64,000 nt of DNA from Betaproteobacteria bacterium (GCA_009921265.1 RFYV01000004.1:1-64000); one strand, 5' to 3'. Numbered from the stretch's first letter, positions 39,229 to 49,672 are shown. Program-made: numbers and translations. Notes: generated by a model from the letters alone, not told the origin.

Positions 39229-40179
39229 ATGGCCGTCTTCACCACCGTTACAGAACAACAAGCGCAAGAATTGCTGGTTAATATGCCGTTGGGGCAACTG
39301 GTGTCTTTGCAAGGCATTCAAGGCGGTATAGAAAACACCAATTATTTTTTAACAAGCGATCAGAGTGAGTACGTGCTCACGCTGTTTGAAAGACTGACTC
39401 AAGAGCAACTCCCTTTTTATTTGTATTTGATGAAACACTTGGCTTTGCGCGGCATCCCCGTGCCAAACCCACAAGCCAATCATCAAGGCGAAATTTTATT
39501 GAGCGTTGCCGATAAACCTGCCGCCATCGTCAATAAGTTATCGGGGACTAATCAACTCAAACCCAACGCTATACATTGCAAAGCCGTTGGCGCCATGTTG
39601 GCTCGCATGCATTTAGCGGGTCGCGACTTTGATCGTCATCAACCCAATTTACGCAGCCTGCCTTGGTGGCAAAAAACAACGCCCTTGGTATTGCCTTTCA
39701 TTACTCAACCCCTGCAACAAGTCTTGCAAGGCGAATTGGCGTATCAAACTCATATCGCCGCGTCTTCTGCCTACGCTGCATTGCCACGAGGTCCTATACA
39801 TGGCGATTTGTTTCGCGACAACGTGATGTTTGAAGGCGACACGCTCGCAGGTTTATTTGATTTTTATTTTGCAGGCGTTGATTCCTTTTTGTATGACTTG
39901 TGTGTGTGTCTCAACGATTGGTGCATTGATTTAGAGACGGGTATTTGGGATCATGAAAGGCTTCATGCACTCATTGACGCGTATCAATCGGTTCGCCCTT
40001 TACAAGCCAGCGAGCGTCAATTGATCAATGCGATGCTAAGAGGCGCCGCCATTCGATTTTGGATATCACGATTGTGGGATTTTTATTTGCCGCGCAAAGC
40101 CAACATGCTCAAAGCGCACGACCCCATACATTTTGAGCGTATTGTTTTAGAACGCGTTCGACATCCCATTCTTCTTTAA
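39229..40179 (+). CDS. thrB: Homoserine kinase, choline-kinase-fold type
   Basis: The enzyme phosphorylates homoserine for threonine synthesis. The 316-residue protein is of the aminoglycoside-phosphotransferase-like kind used by Burkholderiales and pseudomonads, not the GHMP kind of E. coli: LQGIQGGIENTNYFLTS near the N-terminus, GPIHGDLFRDNVMFEGD with the catalytic Asp, and GLFDFYFAGVDSFLYDL. The start at MAVFTTVTEQQ is chosen over a longer frame with a non-conserved leader. Confidence 0.93.
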   Translation: MAVFTTVTEQQAQELLVNMPLGQLVSLQGIQGGIENTNYFLTSDQSEYVLTLFERLTQEQLPFYLYLMKHLALRGIPVPNPQANHQGEILLSVADKPAAIVNKLSGTNQLKPNAIHCKAVGAMLARMHLAGRDFDRHQPNLRSLPWWQKTTPLVLPFITQPLQQVLQGELAYQTHIAASSAYAALPRGPIHGDLFRDNVMFEGDTLAGLFDFYFAGVDSFLYDLCVCLNDWCIDLETGIWDHERLHALIDAYQSVRPLQASERQLINAMLRGAAIRFWISRLWDFYLPRKANMLKAHDPIHFERIVLERVRHPILL

Positions 40180-40185
40180 GCAACT

Positions 40186-40968
40186 ATGAAATTACGCATC
40201 GTCCCTGCCAAAAATGGTGTGATTTGGGTTCGCCAAGGCATCAAAACTTTTTGGCGTCAGCCCATCGCCATGAGCGGTTTGTTTTTTATTTTCATGGCCG
40301 TCATGTCGCTCAGCTCGTTGCTGCCCGTCATTGGCAGCGTAATCGGTTTAATTTTGATACCTGGTGCAACATTGGGCTTGATGGTGGCCTCGCGCGAAGC
40401 GAGCAACGGTAAATTTCCAATGCCCTCTGTATTAGCAAGCGCATTGATCGCTGGCAACAATCGCAAACGCGATATGTTGATATTAGGCGTTTTGTACACC
40501 ATCGGATTTGTTTCTGTGCTCGCCTTATCTTCACTATTCGATGGCGGACAGTTTGCAAAATTTTATTTATTCGGTGGCAAATTTGATATTGAAACGATTT
40601 CCAATTCCGAATTTCAAAGCGCACTGTGGCTCTCCACCGCTTTGTATATCCCTTTGTCTGCTATTTTTTGGCATGCGCCTGCATTGGTTCATTGGCATGG
40701 CGTGCCCGCACTCAAAAGTATGTTCTTCAGCCTGATTGCATGCTTGAGCAATTGGCGTGCGTTTTTTGTCTTCATGCTCACTTGGGGTTTTGTCACCACC
40801 AGCTTTGGCCTCGGATTTATTGTCATAAGCGGCCTCTTAGACGCCCCAGAAATTGGCACCGCGCTCATGCTACCCATCATGCTTCTCTTTGCCGCCATGT
40901 TCTTCACATCAAGCTACTTCAGCTTCGAAGACTGCTTCGAAAAAGAATTGAGGTCAGATAACAATTAA
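40186..40968 (+). CDS. Multi-pass membrane protein (BPSS1780-type)
   Basis: The 260-residue protein has about six hydrophobic helices and begins RIVPAKNGVIWVRQGIKTFWRQP, the opening pattern I recall for the Burkholderiales family named after BPSS1780. No function is established. It follows thrB by 6 bases and is likely co-transcribed. Its final residues RSDNN and stop are supplied by the repeated element at 40952, so the original C-terminus may have differed. Confidence 0.75.
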   Translation: MKLRIVPAKNGVIWVRQGIKTFWRQPIAMSGLFFIFMAVMSLSSLLPVIGSVIGLILIPGATLGLMVASREASNGKFPMPSVLASALIAGNNRKRDMLILGVLYTIGFVSVLALSSLFDGGQFAKFYLFGGKFDIETISNSEFQSALWLSTALYIPLSAIFWHAPALVHWHGVPALKSMFFSLIACLSNWRAFFVFMLTWGFVTTSFGLGFIVISGLLDAPEIGTALMLPIMLLFAAMFFTSSYFSFEDCFEKELRSDNN

Positions 40969-40997
40969 TTTTAGAAAATTGGGGTATGACCCCAATT
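40952..40997. repeat. Copy B of the dispersed element with a terminal palindrome
   Basis: The first 28 bases match 34631-34658 at 25 positions. They run into a perfect stem AATTGGGGT / ACCCCAATT with a 3-base loop at 40977-40997. The element sits between two convergent genes, where the stem could also act as a bidirectional terminator. Confidence 0.75.
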
Positions 40998-43347
40998 AAA
41001 TTTGGGTGAGTTTGGCAACGGATAGAGCTAACCATTTGACGCCATGACGCGGAAAGTTCACTTGCGCTCTTGCGTCGTCTGCAATACCTTCAACTGACAA
41101 CACTGTGCCTTCGCCAAATTTGGTGTGAAAAACTTGTATACCTGATCGCACCCATGCATTGGGACCGCTGGCATTGGCTTTCGCAATAGCAGGCAATGAT
41201 TTTGCAAATGATGTATCGGCAAATGCGTTTGAGTTGGAATTCCACTGATGTGATGGCGCGTTGGCCACTACTTTGCTGATCCACTTAAGCGTGTGCTCTG
41301 GCATCTCATTCAAAAATCTGCTTTTGATGTTGTAGCGTGTTTGGCCATGCAACATGCGTGTTTGCGCATGACTGATGTACAAACGACTGCGCGCACGTGT
41401 GATGGCCACATACATCAATCGACGCTCTTCCTCTAAACCGTCAAAATCATTCATTGCGTTTTCGTGCGGAAACAAACCTTCTTCTAAACCGGTGATAAAC
41501 ACCGCGTCAAATTCAAGTCCTTTGGCCGCATGCACCGTCATGAGTTGCACAGCGTCTTGACCGGCTTGCGCTTGGTTGTCACCCGCCTCAAGAGCAGCGT
41601 GCGTTAAAAAAGCAACCAAGGGCGACATCGTCTCGCCCGTGTCTTCATTCACCAAAACAGTTATTGCGATATCGGCATTGGCAGGAGACTCTTCTTGCAA
41701 AGCCATGGCAACTGCATCACGACCAAAACCTTCTTGCGTCACAAAACTTTCGGCCGCATTGATCAATTCACTCAAGTTTTCAATTCGATCCGCGCCTTCG
41801 CGCTCTGTTTTGTAATGCTCGACCAAGCCACTGCGATCCAAAACCAAATCGATGATCTCTCGCAATGTTTTACCTTGGGTTTGTTCACGCAACACATCCA
41901 ACTTGGCAACAAATGCACACAAATTAACACCAGCCTTGCCACTGACGCGGTTCACCGCATCGTGCAAGGACTCACCACTCGCTAGCGACGCATCTTGCAA
42001 TTGCTCAATGGTTCGTGCACCAATGCCACGCGGCGGAAAATTAACCACTCGCAAAAAACTCGTGTCGTCTCGCGGATTTTCTAATAAACGCAAATATGCC
42101 AAGGCATGTTTAATTTCTGCTCGCTCAAAAAATTGCAAGCCGCCATAAACGCGATAAGGAATTGCCGCATTAAAAAGCGAAGTTTCAATCACACGGCTTT
42201 GTGCATTGCTGCGATACAAAATTGCAATTTCACTGCGTGCGTTCACACCCTGCAAGCCTTCACCGTCGCGACCTTCGCGCAACAAGTGTTTGATCTCTTC
42301 AACAAGCCAAGTTGCTTCGGCAAAATCACCGGGCGACTCGACCACACGAACCAATTCACCCGCGCCCTGATCAGTCCGCAAATTTTTTCCTAATCGGGTC
42401 TTGTTGTGCTGAATTAATTCGTTAGCCGTATCCAAAATATGACTTTGGCTTCTGTAGTTTTGTTCCAATTTAATTTGATGCTTGACTTCATATTCGCGCA
42501 CAAAATCTGCCATATTGCCCACACGAGCTCCACGAAACGCGTAAATACTTTGATCGTCGTCGCCCACCGCAAACATGACACTTTGAGGCCCACACAATTG
42601 CTTAAGCCATGTGTATTGCAATCGATTGGTATCTTGAAACTCATCGATCAACAAATGGGCAAAGCGATGTTGATAGTGTTGGCGCAACATCTCGTTATCG
42701 CGCAATAACTCGTACGAGCGCAACATCAGTTCACCAAAATCTACCACGCCTTCTTTTTGACATTGCTCTTCATAGAGTTGATACAACTCCACTTTTTTTC
42801 GATCGTCGGCGTCATGCGTGACGACATCAGCAGGACGCTTTCCGTCTTCTTTACAACCCGCAATAAACCACTGTGTTTGTTTGGGTGGATAGCGCTCATC
42901 GTCCACATTAAATTGTTTGTACAAACGCTTAATGGCCGACAACTGGTCTTGCGTATCCAAAATTTGAAACGATTGCGGCAAGCCCGCCATCTTCCAATGC
43001 GCGCGCAAAAAGCGATTGCACAACCCATGAAAGGTGCCAATCCACATACCGCGCACATTAACGGGCAACATGGCCGACAAGCGCGTCATCATTTCTTTGG
43101 CCGCCTTGTTGGTAAAAGTCACTGCCAATAAACCACCAGGCGAGACTTGTCCCGTTTGCATGAGCCATGCGATGCGAGTGGTTAAAACACGCGTCTTGCC
43201 CGATCCAGCGCCCGCCAAAATGAGGGCGTGCTCTTTGGGCAAGGCCACGGCGGCACGTTGCTCGTCGTTGAGTCCTTGTAATAACAAAGGCGCAGAGCCG
43301 CCCGCTGGGCCCCAAATACTGGGGGAATTTATTTCTGTGAATTGCAT
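40996..43347 (-). CDS. uvrD: UvrD/PcrA-type DNA helicase
   Basis: This superfamily 1A 3'-5' helicase acts in nucleotide-excision and mismatch repair. The 783-residue protein shows Walker A (ALILAGAGSGKTRVL), motif Ia (AVTFTNKAAKEM), Walker B (LLIDEFQDTNRLQY), motif III (FAVGDDDQSIYAFRGA), motif IV (LEQNYRSQSHIL), motif V (QLMTVHAAKGLEFDAVFI) and motif VI (EERRLMYVAITRARSRLY). The C-terminus has the Tudor-like tail (VFHTKFGEGTVLSVEG). It is divergent from guaC. Confidence 0.95.
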   Translation of the reverse strand: MQFTEINSPSIWGPAGGSAPLLLQGLNDEQRAAVALPKEHALILAGAGSGKTRVLTTRIAWLMQTGQVSPGGLLAVTFTNKAAKEMMTRLSAMLPVNVRGMWIGTFHGLCNRFLRAHWKMAGLPQSFQILDTQDQLSAIKRLYKQFNVDDERYPPKQTQWFIAGCKEDGKRPADVVTHDADDRKKVELYQLYEEQCQKEGVVDFGELMLRSYELLRDNEMLRQHYQHRFAHLLIDEFQDTNRLQYTWLKQLCGPQSVMFAVGDDDQSIYAFRGARVGNMADFVREYEVKHQIKLEQNYRSQSHILDTANELIQHNKTRLGKNLRTDQGAGELVRVVESPGDFAEATWLVEEIKHLLREGRDGEGLQGVNARSEIAILYRSNAQSRVIETSLFNAAIPYRVYGGLQFFERAEIKHALAYLRLLENPRDDTSFLRVVNFPPRGIGARTIEQLQDASLASGESLHDAVNRVSGKAGVNLCAFVAKLDVLREQTQGKTLREIIDLVLDRSGLVEHYKTEREGADRIENLSELINAAESFVTQEGFGRDAVAMALQEESPANADIAITVLVNEDTGETMSPLVAFLTHAALEAGDNQAQAGQDAVQLMTVHAAKGLEFDAVFITGLEEGLFPHENAMNDFDGLEEERRLMYVAITRARSRLYISHAQTRMLHGQTRYNIKSRFLNEMPEHTLKWISKVVANAPSHQWNSNSNAFADTSFAKSLPAIAKANASGPNAWVRSGIQVFHTKFGEGTVLSVEGIADDARAQVNFPRHGVKWLALSVAKLTQI

Positions 43348-43539
43348 GGTTTGATTGTAGGCAGGCCTGAGGGGTCAAAATAATTAAAAAATAAACCTAA
43401 AAGCTCTGATAAACTCAATCACCGGGCCCAAGTTTCTTGAGCCCGGTTTTTTGTGGGCCCTATTTTTGGGATCAATCTTGCAATTAGCCGGCCAAGCCCA
43501 AGCGCTCATCCTCATGTTTTTTAATTTGGAGCTTGGTTC
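43348..43539 (+). promoter_or_regulatory. Structured leader upstream of guaC
   Basis: This 192-base gap between divergent genes holds, on the plus strand, a terminator-like hairpin (43421-43452) and then a second hairpin in which CCAAG-CG-CTC (43498-43507) can pair with GAGCTTGG (43529-43536). The latter covers the ribosome site TTGGAG at 43526-43531. GGGCCC occurs at both 43424-43429 and 43455-43460, allowing an alternative pairing that would break the terminator. The layout suggests control by attenuation or RNA switching; no known riboswitch consensus was recognised. Confidence 0.45.
43421..43452 (+). terminator. Attenuator-like terminator before guaC
   Basis: ACCGGGC pairs with GCCCGGT; an inner CAAG/CTTG stem continues it after one mismatch, and a run of six T follows. 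It faces guaC and lies 88 bases before its start codon, with no plus-strand gene upstream that would need it. Confidence 0.75.
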
Positions 43540-44517
43540 ATGGAAATTTTTGATTACGATAATATCTTATTGCTGCCACGTAAATGTCGCGTTGAAAGCA
43601 GATCGGAATGCGACGCCAGCGTCACCTTAGGCGGTCACTCATTCAAACTCCCCGTTGTTCCCGCCAATATGAAAACCGTTGTGAATGAATCGATTTGTGA
43701 ATGGCTTGCAAAAAACGGCTATTTTTATGTGATGCATCGCTTCGATTTGGACAATGTTCAATTTGTGCGACACATGAAATCCAAAGGCGCTTACGCATCC
43801 ATTTCTTTAGGCGTTAAAGCACCCGACTATAAAATTGTGGATCAATTGGTTGGAGAAAAATTAATTCCAGAATTTGTCACCATTGATATTGCGCATGGTC
43901 ACGCCGATAGTGTTCAAAAAATGATTCGCTATCTCAAAGAAAAAATGCCTGCATCATTTGTAATTGCTGGCAACGTGGGTACACCCGAGGCCATCATCGA
44001 TTTGGAAAATTGGGGCGCTGACGCCACCAAAGTGGGTATTGGTCCGGGCAAAGTGTGCATCACCAAACTCAAAACAGGATTTGGTACAGGCGGTTGGCAA
44101 TTGTCAGCGCTCAAGTGGTGCGCGCGCGTTGCAACCAAGCCCATCATTGCAGATGGCGGCATTCGTGAACACGGTGACATTGCAAAGAGCGTGCGTTTTG
44201 GCGCAACCATGGTGATGATTGGATCAATGCTCGCAGGACACGAAGAAAGTCCCGGCCAAACGGTTGAAGTTGATGGCAAGTTTTATAAAGAATATTATGG
44301 CTCTGCATCAGACTTCAACAAGGGCGAATATAAACACGTCGAAGGCAAACGCATTTTGGAACCTATCAAAGGACAATTGGCCGACACATTGCGTGAAATG
44401 CAAGAGGATGTGCAAAGTTCCATCTCTTATTCGGGCGGCACCAAATTAATGGATATTCGAAAAGTGAACTATGTGATTTTGGGTGGTGATAACGCAGGCG
44501 AATATTTGTTGATGTAA
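43540..44517 (+). CDS. guaC: GMP reductase
   Basis: GuaC reduces GMP to IMP with NADPH in purine salvage. The 325-residue TIM-barrel protein has the active-site loop [20 protein letters not shown] with the catalytic Cys, followed by [15 protein letters not shown] and [12 protein letters not shown]. It lacks the CBS domains of IMP dehydrogenase, and its length fits the shorter bacterial GuaC group. The start is ATG at 43540 with TTGGAG 8 bases upstream. It is probably regulated through its leader and followed 18 bases later by a Bug receptor gene. Confidence 0.94.
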   Translation: MEIFDYDNILLLPRKCRVESRSECDASVTLGGHSFKLPVVPANMKTVVNESICEWLAKNGYFYVMHRFDLDNVQFVRHMKSKGAYASISLGVKAPDYKIVDQLVGEKLIPEFVTIDIAHGHADSVQKMIRYLKEKMPASFVIAGNVGTPEAIIDLENWGADATKVGIGPGKVCITKLKTGFGTGGWQLSALKWCARVATKPIIADGGIREHGDIAKSVRFGATMVMIGSMLAGHEESPGQTVEVDGKFYKEYYGSASDFNKGEYKHVEGKRILEPIKGQLADTLREMQEDVQSSISYSGGTKLMDIRKVNYVILGGDNAGEYLLM

Positions 44518-44535
44518 TTTTTTTAAAGGTTAAGC

Positions 44536-45507
44536 ATGAAACGCAGATCACTCCTTCAAGCAACAGGCGGCATCGCTTTTTTGCCTTCGATCTTGCATGC
44601 GCAAGACAAATATCCAAACAAACCCATCAATTGGATTTGCCCTTATGCAGCGGGTGGTAATGCAGACAGCCGATCACGGCAAGTGGCCAAAGCGATGAGC
44701 GCGATTTTGGGTCAACCCATCATCATCGATAACAAAGCGGGTGCGGGTGGCAACATCGGCACAGAAATCATTGCGCGCGCCAAACCCGATGGATACACGA
44801 TTGGCATGGGTAACTTTGCACCCTTGGCTGTGAATCACGCCTTGTTTAAAAAACTCAACTTCGACCCCCTCAATGATTTGATTCCGATTGTGTTGATTGA
44901 AAAAGGTCCGCTCATTTTGATGGTGAGAAATGAATCATCTTTTAAAACACTCAAAGATATTGTTGCTGCGGCCAAAGCAGCGCCTGGAAAACTCAGTTAT
45001 GCTTCGGGTGGTATTGGTGGATCGCATCACTTGAGTGGCGCATTGTTTGAACACACTGCAGGAATCGACATGATTCACGCACCCTACAAAAGTGGCGCGG
45101 CTGGTGCTTCAGATTTAATGGGTGGCCAAGTCGACATGATGTTTGAACAAATGTATAGCGCAATGCCTGCCATTAAAGGTGGACGCTTGCGCGCGATTGC
45201 TATCACCAGCAAAACCCGTTCACCGCTGTTGCCCGAGATTCCATCGATGGCAGAGTTGGGCTACCCTGCTGTTGAAGTACAAAACTGGCAAGGACTTATT
45301 GGACCCAAAGGCATGCCAGCTGACATCATCAAAGCATTGAACGCCGCTTGCAATCAAGCACTACAAACTGCAGAAGTAAAAGAAAAAATATTGAGTCAAG
45401 GCAATGAAATGGGCGGTGGCGCGCCTGAGTTATTTGCTGCGTTGATTAAAGCGGAGTCGCCTCGTTGGGGCAAAGTGGTGAGGGACGCGAAGATAGAACC
45501 AGAGTGA
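44536..45507 (+). CDS. Bug-family (TctC-type) tripartite tricarboxylate receptor
   Basis: This is a periplasmic receptor of the large family expanded in Burkholderiales. The 323-residue protein has a twin-arginine-like export signal (MKRRSLLQATGGIAFLPSI) and family motifs YPNKPINWICPYAAGGNADS, VIDNKAGAGGNIGTE-like IIIDNKAGAGGNIGTE, ASGGIGGSHHLSGALF and PGKLSYASGG. No membrane TctAB genes are adjacent, as is common for these orphan receptors, so the substrate and partner are unknown. A bidirectional terminator follows. Confidence 0.9.
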   Translation: MKRRSLLQATGGIAFLPSILHAQDKYPNKPINWICPYAAGGNADSRSRQVAKAMSAILGQPIIIDNKAGAGGNIGTEIIARAKPDGYTIGMGNFAPLAVNHALFKKLNFDPLNDLIPIVLIEKGPLILMVRNESSFKTLKDIVAAAKAAPGKLSYASGGIGGSHHLSGALFEHTAGIDMIHAPYKSGAAGASDLMGGQVDMMFEQMYSAMPAIKGGRLRAIAITSKTRSPLLPEIPSMAELGYPAVEVQNWQGLIGPKGMPADIIKALNAACNQALQTAEVKEKILSQGNEMGGGAPELFAALIKAESPRWGKVVRDAKIEPE

Positions 45508-45529
45508 GCTGATGGATCCTAGCCCAACC

Positions 45530-45570
45530 AAAAAAATCCCTGCATGCAAAGCGCTTGCGGGGATTTTTTT
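45530..45570. terminator. Bidirectional terminator between the Bug gene and acnB
   Basis: AAAAAATCCC pairs with GGGATTTTTT (about 45531-45540 with 45560-45569) around an inner part-paired TGCA/TGCG segment. A- and T-tracts on both sides serve both convergent genes. Confidence 0.85.
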
Positions 45571-45578
45571 GCGAGTTT

Positions 45579-48146
45579 TTAAACTGCTGCGTAATCGTCC
45601 AATTTATCAAAATTGAGGTACTGATAAATTTTCTGACCCTCGGCATTGATCACACCCATATCGGCCATGTATTCTGCTTTGGTTGGAATACGACCCAAGC
45701 GCGAGCAAATAGCTGCTAATTCTGCCGAGCCCAAATACACGTTGGTATTTTTGCCAAGTCGATTGGGGAAGTTACGCGTTGATGTTGACATCACCGTTGC
45801 GCCTTCTCGCACTTGCGCTTGGTTGCCCATGCACAACGAGCACCCTGGCATTTCGGTGCGCGCGCCCGCCGATCCAAACACGCCGTAGTGACCCTCTTCG
45901 GTGAGTTGCTTGGCGTCCATTTTGGTGGGCGGAGCAATCCACAATTTAACGGGAATGTCACGCTTGCCTTCAAGCAGTTTAGAAGCTGCACGGAAGTGTC
46001 CGATGTTGGTCATACACGAACCGATAAACACTTCATCAATTTTTGCGCCAGCTACATGAGACAATGTTTTGACATCATCAGGATCGTTGGGGCATGCAAC
46101 GATAGGCTCATGAATATCTACCAAATCAATTTCAATGACTGCGGCGTATTCAGCGTCTGCATCGCCTTTGAGTAATTGTGGATTTTTAATCCATGCTTCT
46201 TGCGCTTCAATGCGACGTTGCAATGAACGAGCATCGGCATAACCTTCGGCAATCATCCACTTCATGAGAGTGATGTTGCTGTTGATGTATTCGATGATGG
46301 GTTCTTTATTGAGATGCACTGAGCATCCTGCAGAAGAGCGCTCAGCCGATGCGTCAGACAACTCAAACGCTTGTTCCACTTTGAGATCTGGTAAGCCTTC
46401 AATTTCTAGAATGCGACCTGAAAAAATATTTTTCTTTCCTTTTTTCTCAACTGTTAGCAAACCTTGCTTAATTGCATACAAAGGAATGGCATTCACCAGA
46501 TCGCGCAATGTAACGCCGGGCTGCATCTTGCCCTTAAAGCGCACCAACACCGACTCGGGCATATCCAATGGCATCACGCCTGTTGCTGCTGCAAAGGCGA
46601 CGAGGCCTGAGCCTGCAGGAAATGAAATGCCAATTGGAAAACGTGTGTGACTATCGCCACCTGTGCCCACTGTATCGGGCAACAATAAACGATTGAGCCA
46701 TGAGTGAATGACACCGTCACCTGGTCGCAATGAAATGCCACCCCGGTGACTAATAAATTCAGGCAACTCGTGATGCATTTTTACATCGACTGATTTTGGA
46801 TAAGCTGCTGTGTGACAAAACGATTGCATCACCAAATCAGCACTAAAACCCAAACACGCCAAGTCTTTGAGTTCATCGCGAGTCATGGGCCCAGTTGTGT
46901 CTTGTGAACCTACAGAAGTCATGCGGGGTTCGCAATAGGTTCCTGGCAACACGCCTTGGCCTTCGGGCAAACCACAAGCGCGACCCACCATTTTTTGCGC
47001 CAATGAAAAACCTTTGCCATGGCTTTTTGGAACTTGTGGCAAACGAAACAATATCGATGCTGGAAGTCCCAATGCTTCGCGTGCTTTGGCAGTTAGTCCG
47101 CGACCAATGATGAGTGGAATGCGTCCGCCTGCGCGCACTTCGTCAAACAGCACAGCGCTTTTGACTTTGAATTCTGAAATAACTTTGCCGTCTTTGAGCG
47201 CTTTGCCCTCATAAGGACGCAATTCAACCACGTCACCCATGTTCATTTGGCTCACATCCAATTCGATGGGCAATGCGCCAGCGTCTTCCATGGTGTTATA
47301 AAAAATAGGCGCAATTTTGTTGCCCAAACACACGCCTCCAAAACGCTTATTGGGTACAAACGGAATGTCTTCTCCCGTAAACCACAAGACCGAGTTGGTG
47401 GCTGACTTGCGTGATGAACCTGTACCAACAACATCACCCACATAAGCAACTAAGTTGCCTTTGGCGCGCAAATCTTCTACAAACTTAATAGGGCCGCGCT
47501 TGCCGTCTTCTTCGGGCGTGATGCCATCGCGTTTATTTTTGAGCATGGACAATGCATGCAGAGGAATATCGGGACGACTCCATGCATCAGGCGCAGGAGA
47601 TAAATCGTCGGTATTGGTTTCACCCGTTACTTTGAATACAGAAATTTTGATGCTTTGTGGCACTTCGGGCCTGCTGGTAAACCATTCGGCATCGGCCCAT
47701 GATTGCAATACGGCTTTTGCATGTGCATTGCCTTTGTCGGCCTTGACTTTGACGTCGTGAAATTGATCAAACATCAACAATGTTTTTTTCAATGCTTCAG
47801 CAGCAACCTTGCCCACTGTTGCATCGTCAAGTAAATCGATTAGTGGAAACAAGTTGTAACCACCGAGCATGGTGCCCAATAATTCTGTAGCTTTTTCACG
47901 TGAAATGAGCGTGCATTTTTCTGTGCCATGCGCAACTGCGGCCAAATAAGACGCTTTGACTTTGGCGGCATCGTCCACCCCCGCAGGCACACGATGGGTG
48001 ATTAAATCAACCAACGTAGTCTCTTCACCCTTGGGTGGGTTTTTGAGCAATTCAATCAGCTCGCCCGTCTGGTTGGCAGACAGTGGAAAAGGTGGAATAC
48101 CGAGGGCAGCGCGTTCAGCCACATGGTCACGATAAGGTTTCAACAT
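45579..48146 (-). CDS. acnB: Aconitate hydratase B
   Basis: AcnB interconverts citrate and isocitrate in the TCA cycle, can hydrate 2-methyl-cis-aconitate, and needs a [4Fe-4S] cluster. The 855-residue protein starts [20 protein letters not shown] and has the AcnB domain order (HEAT-like domain first, then the swivel). The cluster cysteines are visible in [16 protein letters not shown] and [12 protein letters not shown]. Other blocks are [19 protein letters not shown] and [12 protein letters not shown]. It is the last gene of the mdh, citE-like, small exported protein, acnB run. Confidence 0.97.
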   Translation of the reverse strand: MLKPYRDHVAERAALGIPPFPLSANQTGELIELLKNPPKGEETTLVDLITHRVPAGVDDAAKVKASYLAAVAHGTEKCTLISREKATELLGTMLGGYNLFPLIDLLDDATVGKVAAEALKKTLLMFDQFHDVKVKADKGNAHAKAVLQSWADAEWFTSRPEVPQSIKISVFKVTGETNTDDLSPAPDAWSRPDIPLHALSMLKNKRDGITPEEDGKRGPIKFVEDLRAKGNLVAYVGDVVGTGSSRKSATNSVLWFTGEDIPFVPNKRFGGVCLGNKIAPIFYNTMEDAGALPIELDVSQMNMGDVVELRPYEGKALKDGKVISEFKVKSAVLFDEVRAGGRIPLIIGRGLTAKAREALGLPASILFRLPQVPKSHGKGFSLAQKMVGRACGLPEGQGVLPGTYCEPRMTSVGSQDTTGPMTRDELKDLACLGFSADLVMQSFCHTAAYPKSVDVKMHHELPEFISHRGGISLRPGDGVIHSWLNRLLLPDTVGTGGDSHTRFPIGISFPAGSGLVAFAAATGVMPLDMPESVLVRFKGKMQPGVTLRDLVNAIPLYAIKQGLLTVEKKGKKNIFSGRILEIEGLPDLKVEQAFELSDASAERSSAGCSVHLNKEPIIEYINSNITLMKWMIAEGYADARSLQRRIEAQEAWIKNPQLLKGDADAEYAAVIEIDLVDIHEPIVACPNDPDDVKTLSHVAGAKIDEVFIGSCMTNIGHFRAASKLLEGKRDIPVKLWIAPPTKMDAKQLTEEGHYGVFGSAGARTEMPGCSLCMGNQAQVREGATVMSTSTRNFPNRLGKNTNVYLGSAELAAICSRLGRIPTKAEYMADMGVINAEGQKIYQYLNFDKLDDYAAV

Positions 48147-48167
48147 TACAGTTCTCCTAACAAAAAA

Positions 48168-48662
48168 TTATTTCCGCGCAACATCTTTTTGAGGCTCCAA
48201 GATGTTGATGGGCGGGGCTAGTTTCATGGCTTGAGCAACGGTGGATTGCGCAGGGCTTTGACATTCATCGGCAAGGCGACGACCCAATTTGCTACTCATG
48301 AGCATGGATTTGTTGGCCAATTGAATCCACACAGCGCCTTGCTGTGCGTCTTCCAATCGAATGGCACCTGTTAATGAAGCAACAGGCATCAAATTAAAAT
48401 TTTCATTTTTAAGTTTTAAAACAAAACGACCAGGTGCATTTGTTTTTTCGGTGATTTGAATCAAGGCACCCGCTTCACAAACAATTTTTCCAGTGTGAAT
48501 TTGGTCAGCAATTGCCATGAGTAACGGCTCTAACGGAGGCTGTAACTCTTCAACCAAAGGCGTCTCGGTTTTATTTTTTGCAGATTTTTTTTGCGCCTGT
48601 GCTTGCGTACCGATTGATAAAGCAAGAACGGCGACAACTGAAATAGATAACTTCTTTAACAT
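48168..48662 (-). CDS. Uncharacterised exported protein between citE-like and acnB genes
   Basis: The 164-residue protein has a signal peptide (MLKKLSISVVAVLALSIGTQAQA), a Lys-rich linker and a compact domain with two cysteines (GKIVCEAGALIQI and LADECQSP) that could form a disulfide. It has no catalytic motif I recognise. It lies 21 bases from each neighbour in an otherwise metabolic operon, suggesting co-expression with the TCA genes. Confidence 0.65.
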   Translation of the reverse strand: MLKKLSISVVAVLALSIGTQAQAQKKSAKNKTETPLVEELQPPLEPLLMAIADQIHTGKIVCEAGALIQITEKTNAPGRFVLKLKNENFNLMPVASLTGAIRLEDAQQGAVWIQLANKSMLMSSKLGRRLADECQSPAQSTVAQAMKLAPPINILEPQKDVARK

Positions 48663-48682
48663 CTTGTCTTCCTTTTTTATAT

Positions 48683-49666
48683 TTACTCAAAATAACGATG
48701 AACATCAGAGGGCAATGCGGCGCCTGTTAGATGCGCTCGCTCCAAAACATGCCAAAAAAATCTGTAGCTTGCACGGTCGTGCAGTTGAGAATCAAAACGA
48801 ATAGGCGCCCATTGCGCTTTTTCGGCTTCTAACAAAATTCGTGCGGCTTTTTCTATTTCAGAAACTGATGGCGCCATCGCTTGCAATATCGGCCTGATTT
48901 GTGAAGGATGAATACTCCACATCCTTGTAAAGGCCAATTGATGTGCGGCCGTATGCGCTGCGTTTTGCAATGCTTGAATATCATTGAATTCGGTGACTAC
49001 GCCGTGCGCTGGCACTTTGCCGTGCGCGTGACACGCACTTGAGATTTCAATTTTGGCGCGCATAACCAACGGATGCGTGAATTGACCTTGAATACCCATG
49101 CCATCGGATGAGATGGCGCCTCCATGCGTAGACACAAAATCCATTAAACCAAAACTCATGGATTGCACGCGCGGATGCGACGCAATATCAAATGCACGAT
49201 AAACAGCTGCAGGAGATTCAATCAATACATGAATAGGTAAATGTTTAGCACCTTGTTGATCGATGGCATCAACGCCCATCTGCACATCTTGAAGTGACTC
49301 CACTTTGGGCACCATGATGTGACACAAACGATGCCCTGCTTTGGCAATGATATGCGCAATATCGGATTGAAAAACAGGATGATCCACGGGGTGAACACGC
49401 ACTGCCACTCGCGCATCGGGTGAAGCAGCTAATGCCAACTCGGTGACCAAATGCGCGTGCTCAATTTCGCCGCCCACAGGCGCACCATCTTCACAATCCA
49501 AGGTGACATCAAAAACGCAAGTGCCAAACTCTTGAGTCATTTCGTGTTGCAACTGCAAGCTTTTTTTCATGCGTTGCTCAACACCGCTGTAATGATCACA
49601 AACAGGAATGCGAATGCCCCCACCTTGCGCGTCGCGCAATACATCACGTGGGTGGGGTTGATTCAT
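48683..49666 (-). CDS. HpcH/HpaI aldolase (CitE-like) family protein
   Basis: The 327-residue TIM-barrel protein resembles citrate-lyase beta-chain-like CoA-ester lyases: LDCEDGAPVGGE with acidic metal ligands, VRVHPVDHPVFQSD, MVPKVESLQDVQ with the conserved glutamate, ESPAAVYRAFDIA and WSIHPSQIRPIL. Family members cleave malyl-, citramalyl- or citryl-CoA. No citrate-lyase alpha or gamma genes are nearby, so it is more likely a stand-alone lyase or thioesterase. It lies 6 bases after mdh. Confidence 0.85.
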   Translation of the reverse strand: MNQPHPRDVLRDAQGGGIRIPVCDHYSGVEQRMKKSLQLQHEMTQEFGTCVFDVTLDCEDGAPVGGEIEHAHLVTELALAASPDARVAVRVHPVDHPVFQSDIAHIIAKAGHRLCHIMVPKVESLQDVQMGVDAIDQQGAKHLPIHVLIESPAAVYRAFDIASHPRVQSMSFGLMDFVSTHGGAISSDGMGIQGQFTHPLVMRAKIEISSACHAHGKVPAHGVVTEFNDIQALQNAAHTAAHQLAFTRMWSIHPSQIRPILQAMAPSVSEIEKAARILLEAEKAQWAPIRFDSQLHDRASYRFFWHVLERAHLTGAALPSDVHRYFE

Positions 49667-49672
49667 TTCAGA

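Noticed and set aside
41375..43354. Plus-strand open frames opposite uvrD
   Set aside because: They are shadows of the helicase gene; low complexity and no motifs.
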